Positions 39,563-48,376 of a DNA stretch of 64,000 nucleotides are shown one piece after another. Made by a program: the position numbers and the translations under genes. The stretch comes from Azospira restricta (GTDB lineage: Bacteria > Pseudomonadota > Gammaproteobacteria > Burkholderiales > Rhodocyclaceae), in assembly GCF_016858125.1 (NCBI RefSeq), contig NZ_CP064781.1, forward strand, positions 806,001 through 870,000. The letters are read 5' to 3'. Every line of letters starts with the position of its first letter. Position 1 is the stretch's first letter. The notes below the pieces were generated by a model that saw nothing but the letters and a program-made list of their open reading frames with translations, was not told the origin of the DNA and searched no databases.

Positions 39563-41172
39563 TGACGGCCAGCGTCGCCCTGCGCGATCCCGCGGCGCGC
39601 GGCCGTGCGACGGCGCTGCTGGTCGCGCTGCTGCTGCTCTGGCCGCTGCTGCGGGTGGCCGAATTCGAGCCCGGCGCGATCTTCGCCGCGCAGAACCTGC
39701 GCACGATCGGCGCCTTCCTCGCCGGCTTCCTGCCGCCCGAGACCGGGCGTGAATTCCTCGCGCTGCTGCTGCGCGCGACGCTGGAGACGCTGGCCATCGC
39801 CACCGCCGGCATCGCGCTCGCCTTCGTCCTCGCCTTCCCGCTGGCGCTGCTGACGACGCGCGCGCTGGCCGCCGCCGAGATCGGCCCGGGGCCGGGGCGC
39901 ACGCGCGCGCGCCTCGTCCATCACGCGCTGCGCGCGCTGCTGACGGTGCTGCGCGGCATCCCCGAACTGGTCTGGGCGCTGCTCTTCGTGCGCGTCTTCG
40001 GCCTCGGCCCGGCTGCCGGCGTGCTGGCGCTGGCGCTGACCTACGGCGGCATGCTGGCCAAGGTCTATTCCGAGATCCTCGAAGCGGGCGAGGCGCGGCC
40101 GGCGCGGGCGTTGCTCGAAGCCGGCGCCGGCCGCCTGCAGGCGCTCTGCTACGGCCTGCTGCCGGGCGCCGCGCCGGAGCTGACCTCGTATACCGTCTAT
40201 CGCTGGGAATGCGCGGTGCGCGCCTCGGTGGTGATGGGCTTCGTCGGTGCCGGCGGCCTCGGCCAGCTGATGGACCAGGCGATGAAGATGCTCAACGGCG
40301 GCGAGGCGGCGACCATCCTGCTCGTCTTTCTTGCGCTGGTACTCGCCGCCGACGCGCTGTCCGCCTTCCTGCGCCGGCAGGTCGCCGCCGCCGGCACGCG
40401 TGGCGCCGTCGCCGGCGTCGGCGGCCGCGGCGGCGCCTTCGTCGCCGCGCTGCTGCCGGCCGTCGCCGCCAGCTTCGTCTTCCTCGACCTCGGCCTCGGT
40501 GCGCTGTTTACGCGCGACGCGCTGGTGCAGGCCGGCGACTTCCTGCGCGCCTTCTTCCCGCCCGCGTTCGCCGCCCCGTGGCTGGCGCGGGTCGCCTGGG
40601 GGGCGCTGGAGACGCTGGCGATCTCCGCGCTCGGCACGCTGCTCGCGGCTGCCGCCGGCTTCCTGCTGGCGCTGCCGGCGGCCGGGCGCTACGGCCGGCC
40701 GGCCGGCGCGGCCGCGCGCTTCCTGCTGAACGCGCTGCGCTCGGTGCCGGAACTGGTGTGGGCGACGCTGACCGCGCTCGCGGTTGGCCTCGGTCCCTTC
40801 GCCGGCGTGCTGGCGCTGGCGCTGCACACCGGCGGCGTGCTCGGCCGCCTGTTCGCCGAGGCGCTGCAGAACGCGCCGCCGACGCCGCGCGACGCGCTGC
40901 TCGCGGCCGGCGCGCGGCCGACGGCGGCCTTCCTCTACGGCACGCTGCCGGAGGTGGCGCCGCAGCTGCTCGCCTACACGCTCTACCGCTGGGAAATGAA
41001 CATCCGCATGGCCGCCATCCTCGGCTTCGTCGGCGCCGGCGGGCTGGGGCAGCTGCTCTACTTCGAGCTGTCGCTGTTCCGCTACGGCGAGGCGAGCACG
41101 GTGATCGCGGCGATGCTGCTGCTGTCGATCGCCGTCGACGCGGCGAGCGCCGCCTTGCGCCGGCGCCTGTAA
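39562..41172 (+). CDS. Fused tandem ABC permease (two PhnE-like domains)
   Basis: The 536-residue membrane protein holds two BPD-type permease domains in one chain. Each has a RGIPELVWALLF or RSVPELVWATLT coupling region and a closing block YRWECAVRASVVMGFVGAGGLGQL or YRWEMNIRMAAILGFVGAGGLGQL. The domains span about residues 20-275 and 285-536, with around six spans each. Phosphonate importers normally use one PhnE that dimerises, or two separate permeases. The fusion makes a pseudo-dimer in a single polypeptide. The signal for import of an oxyanion comes from the operon partners. Confidence 0.92.
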   Translation: MTASVALRDPAARGRATALLVALLLLWPLLRVAEFEPGAIFAAQNLRTIGAFLAGFLPPETGREFLALLLRATLETLAIATAGIALAFVLAFPLALLTTRALAAAEIGPGPGRTRARLVHHALRALLTVLRGIPELVWALLFVRVFGLGPAAGVLALALTYGGMLAKVYSEILEAGEARPARALLEAGAGRLQALCYGLLPGAAPELTSYTVYRWECAVRASVVMGFVGAGGLGQLMDQAMKMLNGGEAATILLVFLALVLAADALSAFLRRQVAAAGTRGAVAGVGGRGGAFVAALLPAVAASFVFLDLGLGALFTRDALVQAGDFLRAFFPPAFAAPWLARVAWGALETLAISALGTLLAAAAGFLLALPAAGRYGRPAGAAARFLLNALRSVPELVWATLTALAVGLGPFAGVLALALHTGGVLGRLFAEALQNAPPTPRDALLAAGARPTAAFLYGTLPEVAPQLLAYTLYRWEMNIRMAAILGFVGAGGLGQLLYFELSLFRYGEASTVIAAMLLLSIAVDAASAALRRRL

Positions 41173-41177
41173 CCGGC

Positions 41178-42419
41178 TCAGTCGTCGGCGCGGAAGGGCA
41201 GCACGCGTCCGCCGCCGGCTTCGCCGCCGAGCACGACGCGGTTGCGGCCGACGGCCTTGGCCCGGTAGAGCGCGTCGTCGGCGCAGCTCAGTGCCTCCTC
41301 GAGCGACAGCCCGTCGCCGTCGGCGATGCCGACGCTGAGCGAGAACTGCAGGCGGCGCCCGTCGGCCAGTTCGACGCTGTGCACGCTCAACGCATGGCGC
41401 AGGCGTTCGGCGAGCACCAGCGCTTCCGCCGGCGTCGTCTCCGGGAAGACGAAGGCGAACTCCTCGCCGCCGTAGCGGCAGGCGAGGTCGGCATGGCGCA
41501 GCGTGGCGCGCACCAGGTCGGCGAAGGCGCGCAGCGCCGCGTCGCCGGCGGCGTGGCCGTAACGGTCGTTGATCTGCTTGAAATGGTCGAGGTCGGCCAG
41601 CGCCACCGCGACGGGCCGCTCGTGGCGGCGGGCGCGCTCGAATTCGAGCGCGGCCAGCTGCATGAAGTGGCGGCGGTTGTCGAGGCCGGTCAGCGCGTCG
41701 GTGGAGGCCAGCTGCTCCAGCGCCAGGCGGGTTTGCGCATGTTCGTGCATCACCGTGCGCAACTGCCCGATCGCCGCCTCGACCGACTGCATCTCGTGCA
41801 GCGCGCTGCCGGGCGGCGGCGGCGGGGCAGTGCCGTCCTTCAGTCCGGCCAGGCTGGCGTCGATCTGCTGCAGCGGCCGGATCAGCAAGCGGCGGATCAG
41901 CAGCAGGAGGCCGCCGAGGAACAGCAGCACCAGGACCAGCACCGAGCGCAGCTTGTAGCGCGCCTGGCGGACGATCTCGCCCATCTGTTCCGCCTCGCGG
42001 TTGGCGAGGCTGACGCCGTCGACGGTGATGTCGTCGGCGGCCAGGCTGAGACGCTGCGACAGGCGCTTCCATTCCGCCAGCGTGTCGGCGTCGGGAGCGC
42101 CGCTGCGCGCCACCGCCGCCAGGAAGCGCTCGGCCTCCGTGGCCAGCGCGCGCGCGTCGCGCTGCTCCAGCACGCTCGGGTGGCTGGCCATCAGCGAGAC
42201 GATGAACAGCGCCTGCTGCCGGGCCTGCGGCGTTTTCCCGGCGAGCACCCGCTCGCCTTCGAGGCGCATCACTTCCAGGTTGCGCGCCAGCCGCTGCTGT
42301 TCGATCGCGTACGGCAGCGCCTGCATCTGCAGCCGGGCCGCGGTCGACAGCAGGGCCGCCTGGTCCACTTCCAGCCAGGCGACGAAGCCTGCGAAGACCA
42401 GCCCGAACGCCGCCGCCAC
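41178..42419 (-). CDS. Membrane diguanylate cyclase (GGDEF); true start probably 42492
   Basis: The frame from GTG 42419 gives 413 residues. A first membrane span (about 1-18) seems cut short; a periplasmic helical region, a second span (about 160-178, LVLVLLFLGGLLLLI), a HAMP-like linker and a GGDEF domain follow. The active-site loop is RYGGEEF and the RHAD five residues before it is an inhibitory RxxD site. It should make cyclic di-GMP. A natural ATG at 42492, ten bases after the preceding stop, is out of frame by one base across a run of nine G (42462-42470). With eight, the N-terminus would be MNPDRPP... leading into a full span. It is the third gene of an operon with two solute-binding proteins. 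Confidence 0.9.
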   Translation of the reverse strand: MAAAFGLVFAGFVAWLEVDQAALLSTAARLQMQALPYAIEQQRLARNLEVMRLEGERVLAGKTPQARQQALFIVSLMASHPSVLEQRDARALATEAERFLAAVARSGAPDADTLAEWKRLSQRLSLAADDITVDGVSLANREAEQMGEIVRQARYKLRSVLVLVLLFLGGLLLLIRRLLIRPLQQIDASLAGLKDGTAPPPPPGSALHEMQSVEAAIGQLRTVMHEHAQTRLALEQLASTDALTGLDNRRHFMQLAALEFERARRHERPVAVALADLDHFKQINDRYGHAAGDAALRAFADLVRATLRHADLACRYGGEEFAFVFPETTPAEALVLAERLRHALSVHSVELADGRRLQFSLSVGIADGDGLSLEEALSCADDALYRAKAVGRNRVVLGGEAGGGRVLPFRADD

Positions 42420-42461
42420 CCAAGCGAACAGTGTGCCGGCGCGCGGACCGCCGTGCGCGGC

Positions 42462-42470
42462 GGGGGGGGG
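42462..42470. repeat. Nine-base G/C homopolymer near diguanylate cyclase start
   Basis: Nine G residues (C on the coding strand) lie between ATG 42492 and the open frame of the diguanylate cyclase. Removing one base would join them in frame. It is either a slippage-prone switch or a sequencing/assembly error. Confidence 0.85.
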
Positions 42471-42502
42471 CGGGTGGGCGGTCGGGGTTCATCGCGGCGC
42501 GC

Positions 42503-43303
42503 TCAATCGGCGAGGAAGGGCATGCGGCTGCGGACGATGCGCTGGAAGCTGCCGTCGTTGCGCATCGCGTCGAGCGCGCGATCGACCTCGCGGCGCAGGG
42601 CTTCCTCCGCCTTCGGCAGGATCAGGTGCACGGTTCCGCCCAGCCCGTCCTCGGTCAGCGGCGGGCCGACGAACTCGACGCTGCCCGGCGCCTGCTGCGC
42701 GAGCAGGAAGTAGGCGCCGCGCACCGGCATCAGCGCGAAGTCGGCGCGGCCGTCGAGCAGCGCGCGCAGCGCGTCGTCGATCGTCGCCGCCTCCTCGATC
42801 GCCAGCTGCTGTGCCGGTGCCCGCCGGGCCAGGAACTGGTGCTGCAGGCTGCCGCGCACGGCGGCGATGCGCATGCCGTGCAGCGCCTGTACGTGCAGCT
42901 CGCCGCCGTTGGCCGGCCGGTGGCGGCGGATCGCCGCCGGCGTGCCGACGAGGCGCGACGAGGCCCGCCACAGCGTCCGCGAGAAGAGCACCCGCGCCTC
43001 GCGCTCGGGGCTGCGCATGACGTTGCCGACGCCGAGCTGGAAGCGTCCGGCCTCGACGCCGGGGATGATCTCGGCGAACGGCAGCGGCTGCAGGCGGCAG
43101 CGTGCCAGCAGCCGTCGGCACAGCTCGCGGGTCAGCGCGTCGTTCAGCTCGGCGGTGGCGCTGGCTTCGCGGCCGTCGGGGCGGTCGCCGGCCGGCGCCG
43201 TGAGCAGCGTCGCCACCCGCAGCTCGCGCGCGGCCGCCGTCGCTGCAGCGGGCGCCAGCGTCGCCAGCAGTATCAGGCAGAGAAGGCGGCGAAGCGGCGT
43301 CAT
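42503..43303 (-). CDS. Periplasmic solute-binding protein, family 3
   Basis: The 266-residue protein has a signal peptide (about residues 1-24, ending AAARE) and an amino-acid-type (SBP_bac_3) binding fold: FAEIIPGVEAGRFQLGVGNVMRSPEREARVLFS in the first lobe (short motifs GVGNVMRSPERE), and AAVRGSLQH in the second. No ABC permease or ATPase is nearby, so a sensory role is likely. Its start overlaps the stop of another such gene (43300) as ATGA, and the diguanylate cyclase follows directly. Confidence 0.85.
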   Translation of the reverse strand: MTPLRRLLCLILLATLAPAAATAAARELRVATLLTAPAGDRPDGREASATAELNDALTRELCRRLLARCRLQPLPFAEIIPGVEAGRFQLGVGNVMRSPEREARVLFSRTLWRASSRLVGTPAAIRRHRPANGGELHVQALHGMRIAAVRGSLQHQFLARRAPAQQLAIEEAATIDDALRALLDGRADFALMPVRGAYFLLAQQAPGSVEFVGPPLTEDGLGGTVHLILPKAEEALRREVDRALDAMRNDGSFQRIVRSRMPFLAD

Positions 43304-44064
43304 TGCAGCCGGAACGGCAGGAACTGCGTGTTGATCCGGTCGAAGCGGCCGTCGCGCTTGATCGCGTCGATCGCCGCGTCGATGCGCGCCTTCAGCTGCG
43401 GCTGCCCGGGGTCGATGCTGATGCAGACGTCGCCGGCGAGCGCCGCGTCGGCGACGATCGTCGGCCGCAGCTCGAGCGCCTGCAGCGACGGCTCGGCCAT
43501 CAGCCGGACGGCGGTGGGCATCGGCACCAGCGCCGCGTCGGCGCCGCCGGCGACGAGCAGCGGCGGCAGCTCGGCGTGGCTGGCGACCGGTCGCAGCGAC
43601 CAGCCCTGGGCCTCGGCGTGGCGCGCCTGCGCCGAGCCGCGGACCACCGCGACGCGGCTGCCGGCCTTGCCCGGCGTCGCCGCCGGGCGGCCGAGCCAGA
43701 CGCTCAGCGAGCGGTAGTAGGGCTTGGAGAAGAGCACCTTGGCGCGGCGCTCGGGGGTCGCCAGCAGGCTGACCACGGCGAAGTCCGCGTCGCCGGCGGC
43801 GACCGTGTCGACGACCCGGTCGAGCGGGACCGGGCGCAGTTCGCAGGGGGTGCCCATCGTTTCGCACAACGCGTGCGCGACGGCGACGTTGAAGCCGGTC
43901 AGCCTACCCTGCTCGTCGACGTAGGACATCGGCGGCGAGTTGCCGATGATCGCCACGCGATAGGCCGCATCCGCCGCCCAGGCGCCGGCGCAGGCGAACA
44001 GCAGCGCGGCCAGCGCGAGCTTGGCCAGCGGTCTTTCCCGGTGAGCGGACGCGCGTCCGGACAT
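43300..44064 (-). CDS. Periplasmic solute-binding protein, family 3
   Basis: The 254-residue protein starts with a signal peptide (about residues 1-32, ending AWAAD) and shows the SBP_bac_3 fold: YVDEQGRLTGFNVAVAHALCETMG, DFAVVSLLATPERRAKVLFSKPYYRS and VAVVRGSAQ. It is the first gene of a leftward operon SBP-SBP-GGDEF. The two binding proteins are distantly related to each other, suggesting an old duplication with different ligands. They may present ligands to the periplasmic region of the cyclase; no transporter partners are present. Confidence 0.86.
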   Translation of the reverse strand: MSGRASAHRERPLAKLALAALLFACAGAWAADAAYRVAIIGNSPPMSYVDEQGRLTGFNVAVAHALCETMGTPCELRPVPLDRVVDTVAAGDADFAVVSLLATPERRAKVLFSKPYYRSLSVWLGRPAATPGKAGSRVAVVRGSAQARHAEAQGWSLRPVASHAELPPLLVAGGADAALVPMPTAVRLMAEPSLQALELRPTIVADAALAGDVCISIDPGQPQLKARIDAAIDAIKRDGRFDRINTQFLPFRLQ

Positions 44065-44123
44065 GCCAGATCCTCCCGTCCGCAGTCTATCACCGCGTCC
44101 GCCGGCTTTCGATGCGTGCTGGC

Positions 44124-45299
44124 CTAATTGCCGAGCGCGTGTTCGACCAGGCGCACCCAGTAGCTGACGCCGAGCGCGAGGATCTCGTCGTTGAAGTCGT
44201 AATGCGGGTTGTGCAGCGTGCAGCCGCCGGTGCCCGGGCCGTTGCCGAGCCAGACGTAGCAGCCGGGCTTCTCGCGCAGCATGTAGGCGAAATCCTCGGC
44301 GCCCATCGACGGCAGTTCGTCCTTCCTGACCTTGTCGGCGCCGAGCGTGGCGGCGGCGATGCGGCGGCAGAGTTCGGTCTCGGCCGCGCTGTTCACCGTC
44401 GCCGGGTAGCGGTGGTCGAAGACGACGCCGATCTGCGCGCCGTGGGCGGCGGCGATGCCCGAGCACAGGCGCTCGATCGCGCGCTCGACGGTTTCCTGCA
44501 CCTCCGGCTTGAAGCTGCGGATCGTGCCGCGCAGCACCGCCTCCTCGGGGATGATGTTCCAGGCGCTGCCGGAGTGGAACTGGGTGACGCTGACCACCGC
44601 CGACTCGCAGGGGTGCAGGTTGCGCGCGACCACCGTCTGCAGCGCCTGCACCAGCTGGCTGGCGGCGACGATGGTGTCGATCCCCTGGTGCGGCATCGCC
44701 GCGTGGCAGCCGTGGCCGCGCACGCTGATCTCGAAGGCGCAGGTGCCGGCCATCACCGGTCCCGGCATCACCGCCATCTCGCCGACCGGGATGCCCGGCC
44801 AGTTGTGCAGGCCGTAGACCGCCTCGACCGGGAACTGCTCGAACAGACCGTCCTCGATCATCACCGCCGCACCGCCTTCCGATTCCTCGGCCGGCTGGAA
44901 GATGCAGACGACACTGCCGTCGAAGTTGCGCTGCTCGGCCAGCCAGCGCGCGGCGCCGAGCAGCATCGTGGTGTGCCCGTCGTGGCCGCAGGCGTGCATG
45001 CGGCCCTCGTGCTTCGAGCGGTGCGGGAACTCGTTCATCTCCTTCAGCGGCAGCGCGTCCATGTCGGCCCTGAGGCCGATCATCCGCGACGACGTGCCGG
45101 CGCGGATGACGCCGACGACGCCGGTCTTCGCCAGCCCGCGATGCACCTCGATGCCGTACTTCGCCAGCTCGCCGGCGACCAGGTCGGCGGTGCGCGTCTC
45201 GGCGAAGGCGAGTTCGGGGTGGGCGTGGATGTCGCGGCGGATCGCGGCGAGGCTGGCGAGGAAGGCGGGGTCGAGCGGCAGCGGGGAGGCGACGGGCAT
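44124..45299 (-). CDS. M20-family amidohydrolase (hippurate hydrolase-like)
   Basis: The 391-residue metallopeptidase of the M20D group removes acyl groups from N-acyl amino acids. Metal ligands are seen in ACGHDGHTTMLLGAARWL, the catalytic Glu in FQPAEESEGG, and SMGAEDFAYML near the C-terminus. I chose ATG 45299, the family-standard N-terminus; the frame extends 23 residues upstream. It has no signal peptide and acts in the cytoplasm. It diverges from rapZ. Confidence 0.93.
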   Translation of the reverse strand: MPVASPLPLDPAFLASLAAIRRDIHAHPELAFAETRTADLVAGELAKYGIEVHRGLAKTGVVGVIRAGTSSRMIGLRADMDALPLKEMNEFPHRSKHEGRMHACGHDGHTTMLLGAARWLAEQRNFDGSVVCIFQPAEESEGGAAVMIEDGLFEQFPVEAVYGLHNWPGIPVGEMAVMPGPVMAGTCAFEISVRGHGCHAAMPHQGIDTIVAASQLVQALQTVVARNLHPCESAVVSVTQFHSGSAWNIIPEEAVLRGTIRSFKPEVQETVERAIERLCSGIAAAHGAQIGVVFDHRYPATVNSAAETELCRRIAAATLGADKVRKDELPSMGAEDFAYMLREKPGCYVWLGNGPGTGGCTLHNPHYDFNDEILALGVSYWVRLVEHALGN

Positions 45300-45385
45300 C
45301 GGGGAACGTCCATGGAAAAGCGGACTCTGTAGTGTAGAACAGTCCTTCTTGTCCGCAAAAGCCCGCATCCGCTATCCTCCCGCCC

Positions 45386-46225
45386 ATGCGTCTCGTCCTC
45401 ATCAGCGGCCTCTCCGGCTCCGGCAAGTCGATCGCCCTCAAGATGCTTGAGGACAGCGGCTACTACTGCGTCGACAACCTGCCCTCGCAGCTGCTGCAGC
45501 AGCTCTGCGGCCAGCTCGACCAGCAGGGCTACGACAAGGTCGCGGTGGCGGTCGACATCCGCGGCGGCGATTCGCTGGAGATGCTGCCGCAGCAGCTGGA
45601 GGCGCTGCGCAACCAGGGGCTGCAGCCGAAGTTCCTGTTCCTCGACGCGAAGAACGAGATCCTGCTCAAGCGCTTCTCCGAGACGCGCCGCGCGCACCCG
45701 CTGGCGAAGGACGGCCGCTCGCTGGCCGAGGCCATCGGCGAGGAGCGCGAGCGCCTGGAGAGCCTCGCCGGCCTTGGCCACCACATCGACACCAGCGACC
45801 TCGCCGCGGCGACGCTGCGCGAGTGGGTGCGCCAGTTCATCGAGGCCGAACCGGGCGCAGGGCTGACGCTGATGTTCCAGTCCTTCGGCTTCAAGCACGG
45901 GCTGCCGCTCGACGCCGACTTCGTCTTCGACGTGCGCTGCCTGCCGAATCCGCACTACGACGCGGCGCTGCGTCCGCTGACCGGGCTCGACGAGGCGGTC
46001 GCCGACTTCCTCGACGACCAGCCCGACGTGCACCGCATGCGCGACGACATCCGCCGCTTCGTCTCGTCGTGGCTGCCGGCGTTCATCCGCGACAACCGCA
46101 GCTACCTCACGGTGGCCATCGGCTGCACCGGCGGCCAGCACCGCTCGGTCTTTCTCGCCGAGTGGCTGGCGCGCCAGTTCGCCGGCCGCGCGCGCGTCCT
46201 CGTCCGCCACCGGGAACTGGCTTGA
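45386..46225 (+). CDS. rapZ: RNase adapter protein RapZ
   Basis: The 279-residue protein has the P-loop GLSGSGKS (residues 6-13), a second NTP motif and the C-terminal domain with [17 protein letters not shown]. In enterobacteria RapZ delivers small RNA to RNase E and so controls glucosamine-6-phosphate synthase; the role in betaproteobacteria is less clear. The length is normal. The stop overlaps the next gene's TTG start. It begins a run rapZ, NusG-II protein, Gx transporter, ubiX and LON-domain gene. Confidence 0.96.
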   Translation: MRLVLISGLSGSGKSIALKMLEDSGYYCVDNLPSQLLQQLCGQLDQQGYDKVAVAVDIRGGDSLEMLPQQLEALRNQGLQPKFLFLDAKNEILLKRFSETRRAHPLAKDGRSLAEAIGEERERLESLAGLGHHIDTSDLAAATLREWVRQFIEAEPGAGLTLMFQSFGFKHGLPLDADFVFDVRCLPNPHYDAALRPLTGLDEAVADFLDDQPDVHRMRDDIRRFVSSWLPAFIRDNRSYLTVAIGCTGGQHRSVFLAEWLARQFAGRARVLVRHRELA

Positions 46226-46599
46226 ACCCCTGGCTTTCGCTGCTGCGCCCCGGCGACTGGGCGGCCGCCGGCCTCGCCGCCGTCGCCGTCGCCGCCTCCT
46301 TCCCGCTGCTCTGGCAGGGCGGCGCCGCCGACAAGGCGGTGGTCCGCCGCAACGGCGAAGTGGTCGCCGAACTCGACCTGTCCAGGACGCGCACGCTCGC
46401 GGTCGCCGGCGCGCTCGGCACCACGGTGATCGCCGTCGAGCCCGGCCGCGCGCGCGTCGCCGCCGATCCCGGGCCGCGCCAGTACTGCGTGCGCCAGGGC
46501 TGGCTCAGGCGCCCCGGCGAGATCGCGATCTGCGCACCGAACCACGTCAGCCTGCAGATCGCCGGCAGGAACAACGGCTTTGACTCGCTCGCCTACTGA
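46222..46599 (+). CDS. NusG domain II protein
   Basis: The 125-residue protein starts at TTG 46222, overlapping the rapZ stop (TTGA). One N-terminal membrane span (about residues 10-32) is followed by a NusG-II-type beta domain ([23 protein letters not shown], then [32 protein letters not shown] read as short motifs). The family is commonly next to a Gx transporter gene, as here. A membrane-attached periplasmic role is likely; the function is not established. Confidence 0.85.
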   Translation: MNPWLSLLRPGDWAAAGLAAVAVAASFPLLWQGGAADKAVVRRNGEVVAELDLSRTRTLAVAGALGTTVIAVEPGRARVAADPGPRQYCVRQGWLRRPGEIAICAPNHVSLQIAGRNNGFDSLAY

Positions 46600-47131
46600 G
46601 CCGGCGTCGCGCACGCTGGCGACCACCGCCGACGACCACCGCATCGCGCGCCTGGCCGCCGCCGCGATCGCGCTGTCGCTGGTCGACGCGGCGATTCCGC
46701 TGCCGCTGCCCGGCGTCAAGCCGGGGCTGGCCAACATCGTCACGCTGCTGGTCCTCTACCGCTACGGCTTTGCCACCGCCGCCTGGGTCAGCGCGCTGCG
46801 CGTCGTCGCCGGCGGCCTGCTGCTCGGCCACTTCCTCGCCCCCGGCTTCTTCCTCAGCCTGACCGGCGCCGCCGCCAGCCTGGCCGTTCTCGCCGCCGCG
46901 CAGTACCTGCCGCGGCGCTGGTTCGGGCCGGTGACGCTGTCGCTCGTCGCCGCCTTCGCGCACATCGGCGGCCAGCTGCTGCTCGCCCGCGCCTGGCTGA
47001 TCCCGCACGACGGCGTCTTCCTGCTGGCGCCGGTGTTCTTTGCCGCGGCGCTGTTCTTCGGCATCATCAACGGACTGATCGTCGCCCGCCTGCTCGGCGA
47101 GCGCGAAGCCGCGGAGCCGCAACATGCCTGA
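46580..47131 (+). CDS. Gx transporter family membrane protein
   Basis: The 183-residue protein starts at TTG 46580 inside the NusG-II gene (20-base overlap). About five spans are visible, with [23 protein letters not shown] as the family hallmark (motif [10 protein letters not shown]). It belongs to the Gx/heptaprenyl-diphosphate-synthase-component-I-like group, predicted to be an S-component-like transporter. In other bacteria NusG-II plus Gx genes neighbour flavin-transfer or electron-transfer genes; here ubiX, which uses FMN, follows. Confidence 0.85.
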   Translation: MTRSPTEPASRTLATTADDHRIARLAAAAIALSLVDAAIPLPLPGVKPGLANIVTLLVLYRYGFATAAWVSALRVVAGGLLLGHFLAPGFFLSLTGAAASLAVLAAAQYLPRRWFGPVTLSLVAAFAHIGGQLLLARAWLIPHDGVFLLAPVFFAAALFFGIINGLIVARLLGEREAAEPQHA

Positions 47132-47741
47132 AACCGTCTGTCTCGCCCTGACCGGAGCTTCCGGCATGCCCTACGGCATCCGCCTGCTCGAATGCCTGCT
47201 CGCCGCCGGCTGCCGCGTGCAGCTGCTCTACTCGCAGGCGGCGCAGGTGGTGGCCAAGCAGGAGATGGGGCTCGACCTGCCGTCGCGGCCGCAGGAGCTC
47301 GCCGCGCATTTCCGCGCGCAGTTCGCGGCGACGATCGCCGGCAGCGGCGGCGCGCTCGACGTCTACGGCCGCGAGGAATGGTTCGCGCCGGTCGCGAGCG
47401 GCTCCAACCCGCCCGATGCGATGGTCGTCTGCCCGTGCTCGATGGGCACGCTGGCGGCGATCGCGCAGGGGCTCGCCGACAACCTGATCGAGCGCGCCGC
47501 CGACGTCGCGCTGAAGGAGCGCCGGCCGCTGGTGCTGGTGCCGCGCGAGACGCCGTTCTCCGCGATCCACCTCGAGAACATGCTGCGCCTTTCCCGCGCC
47601 GGCGCCGTGATCCTGCCGCCCAACCCCGGCTTCTATACCCACCCGCAGTCGGTGCAGGACGTCGTCGACTTCGTCGTCGCGCGCATCCTCGACCAGCTCG
47701 GCGTTGCGCACACGCTGATGAAGCGCTGGGGCGAGGCGTGA
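47124..47741 (+). CDS. ubiX: Flavin prenyltransferase UbiX
   Basis: The 205-residue enzyme attaches a dimethylallyl group to FMN, making the cofactor for UbiD-type decarboxylases in ubiquinone synthesis and aromatic-acid metabolism. The motif [18 protein letters not shown] at the N-terminus and [43 protein letters not shown] (short motifs [12 protein letters not shown] and VPRETP) identify it. The start overlaps the Gx transporter gene by 8 bases. No ubiD lies in the window. Confidence 0.96.
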   Translation: MPETVCLALTGASGMPYGIRLLECLLAAGCRVQLLYSQAAQVVAKQEMGLDLPSRPQELAAHFRAQFAATIAGSGGALDVYGREEWFAPVASGSNPPDAMVVCPCSMGTLAAIAQGLADNLIERAADVALKERRPLVLVPRETPFSAIHLENMLRLSRAGAVILPPNPGFYTHPQSVQDVVDFVVARILDQLGVAHTLMKRWGEA

Positions 47742-48376
47742 GCTGGCGCGGCCTGTTCGGCGGCGGCAAGGCGCCGCCGCCGGCGCCGGAGCGGCTGCGC
47801 ATTCCGCTGTTCCCGCTGAAGTCGGTGCTGTTTCCCGGCGGCACGCTGGCGCTGAAGGTCTTCGAGCAGCGCTACCTGGACATGACCGCCGACTGCATGA
47901 AGCGCGAGGCGCCGTTCGGCGTCTGCCTGATCGCCAGCGGCCAGGAGGTCGGCGCGCCGGCGGTGCCGCATGCGGTCGGCACCTTGGCGCACGTCGCCAG
48001 CTGGGAGATGGAGGAGCTTGGCATCCTGCTGCTCGCAGTGCGCGGCGGCCGCCGCTTCCGCATCCTGGCGAGCGAGACCGCCGCCGACGGCCTGCTGCGT
48101 GCCGAGGTCGAGCTGTTGCCGGAGGCCGCCGGCGTCGCCGTGCCGGCGGCGCAGCGCGGGCTGCTGCCGCTCCTGGAGAAGGTGGCCTCGGACATCGGCC
48201 CGGAAAAGATGCCGCTGCCGCACGACTGGAACGACGCTGCCTGGGTCGGCTACCGGCTGACCGAGGTGATGCCGGTGCAGCTGCTCGCCAAGCAGAAGCT
48301 GCTCGAACTCGACGACGCCGTCGCGCGCCTGGAAATCCTCTTCAAGTATCTGTCCCAGCGCGGCCTGGTCAAGTAG
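47738..48376 (+). CDS. LON substrate-binding-domain protein
   Basis: The 212-residue protein starts at GTG 47738, overlapping the ubiX stop. It is only the N-terminal LON domain: [28 protein letters not shown] near residues 22-49, then [15 protein letters not shown] and a helical end [21 protein letters not shown]. It lacks the AAA and protease domains, so it may act as a substrate or partner recognition module. The last 8 bases overlap mutY on the other strand. Confidence 0.92.
   Translation: MSWRGLFGGGKAPPPAPERLRIPLFPLKSVLFPGGTLALKVFEQRYLDMTADCMKREAPFGVCLIASGQEVGAPAVPHAVGTLAHVASWEMEELGILLLAVRGGRRFRILASETAADGLLRAEVELLPEAAGVAVPAAQRGLLPLLEKVASDIGPEKMPLPHDWNDAAWVGYRLTEVMPVQLLAKQKLLELDDAVARLEILFKYLSQRGLVK

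Noticed and set aside
39220-42492. A 1090-codon open frame antisense to the ABC permease and overlapping the diguanylate cyclase
   Set aside because: Low-complexity Arg/Ala-rich translation opposite two well-supported genes. Only its start codon at 42492 is of interest, as the likely out-of-frame start of the cyclase.
47738-48376. A truncated lon protease gene
   Set aside because: The protein is a complete stand-alone LON domain with normal ends, a common family; no AAA or protease remnants follow.
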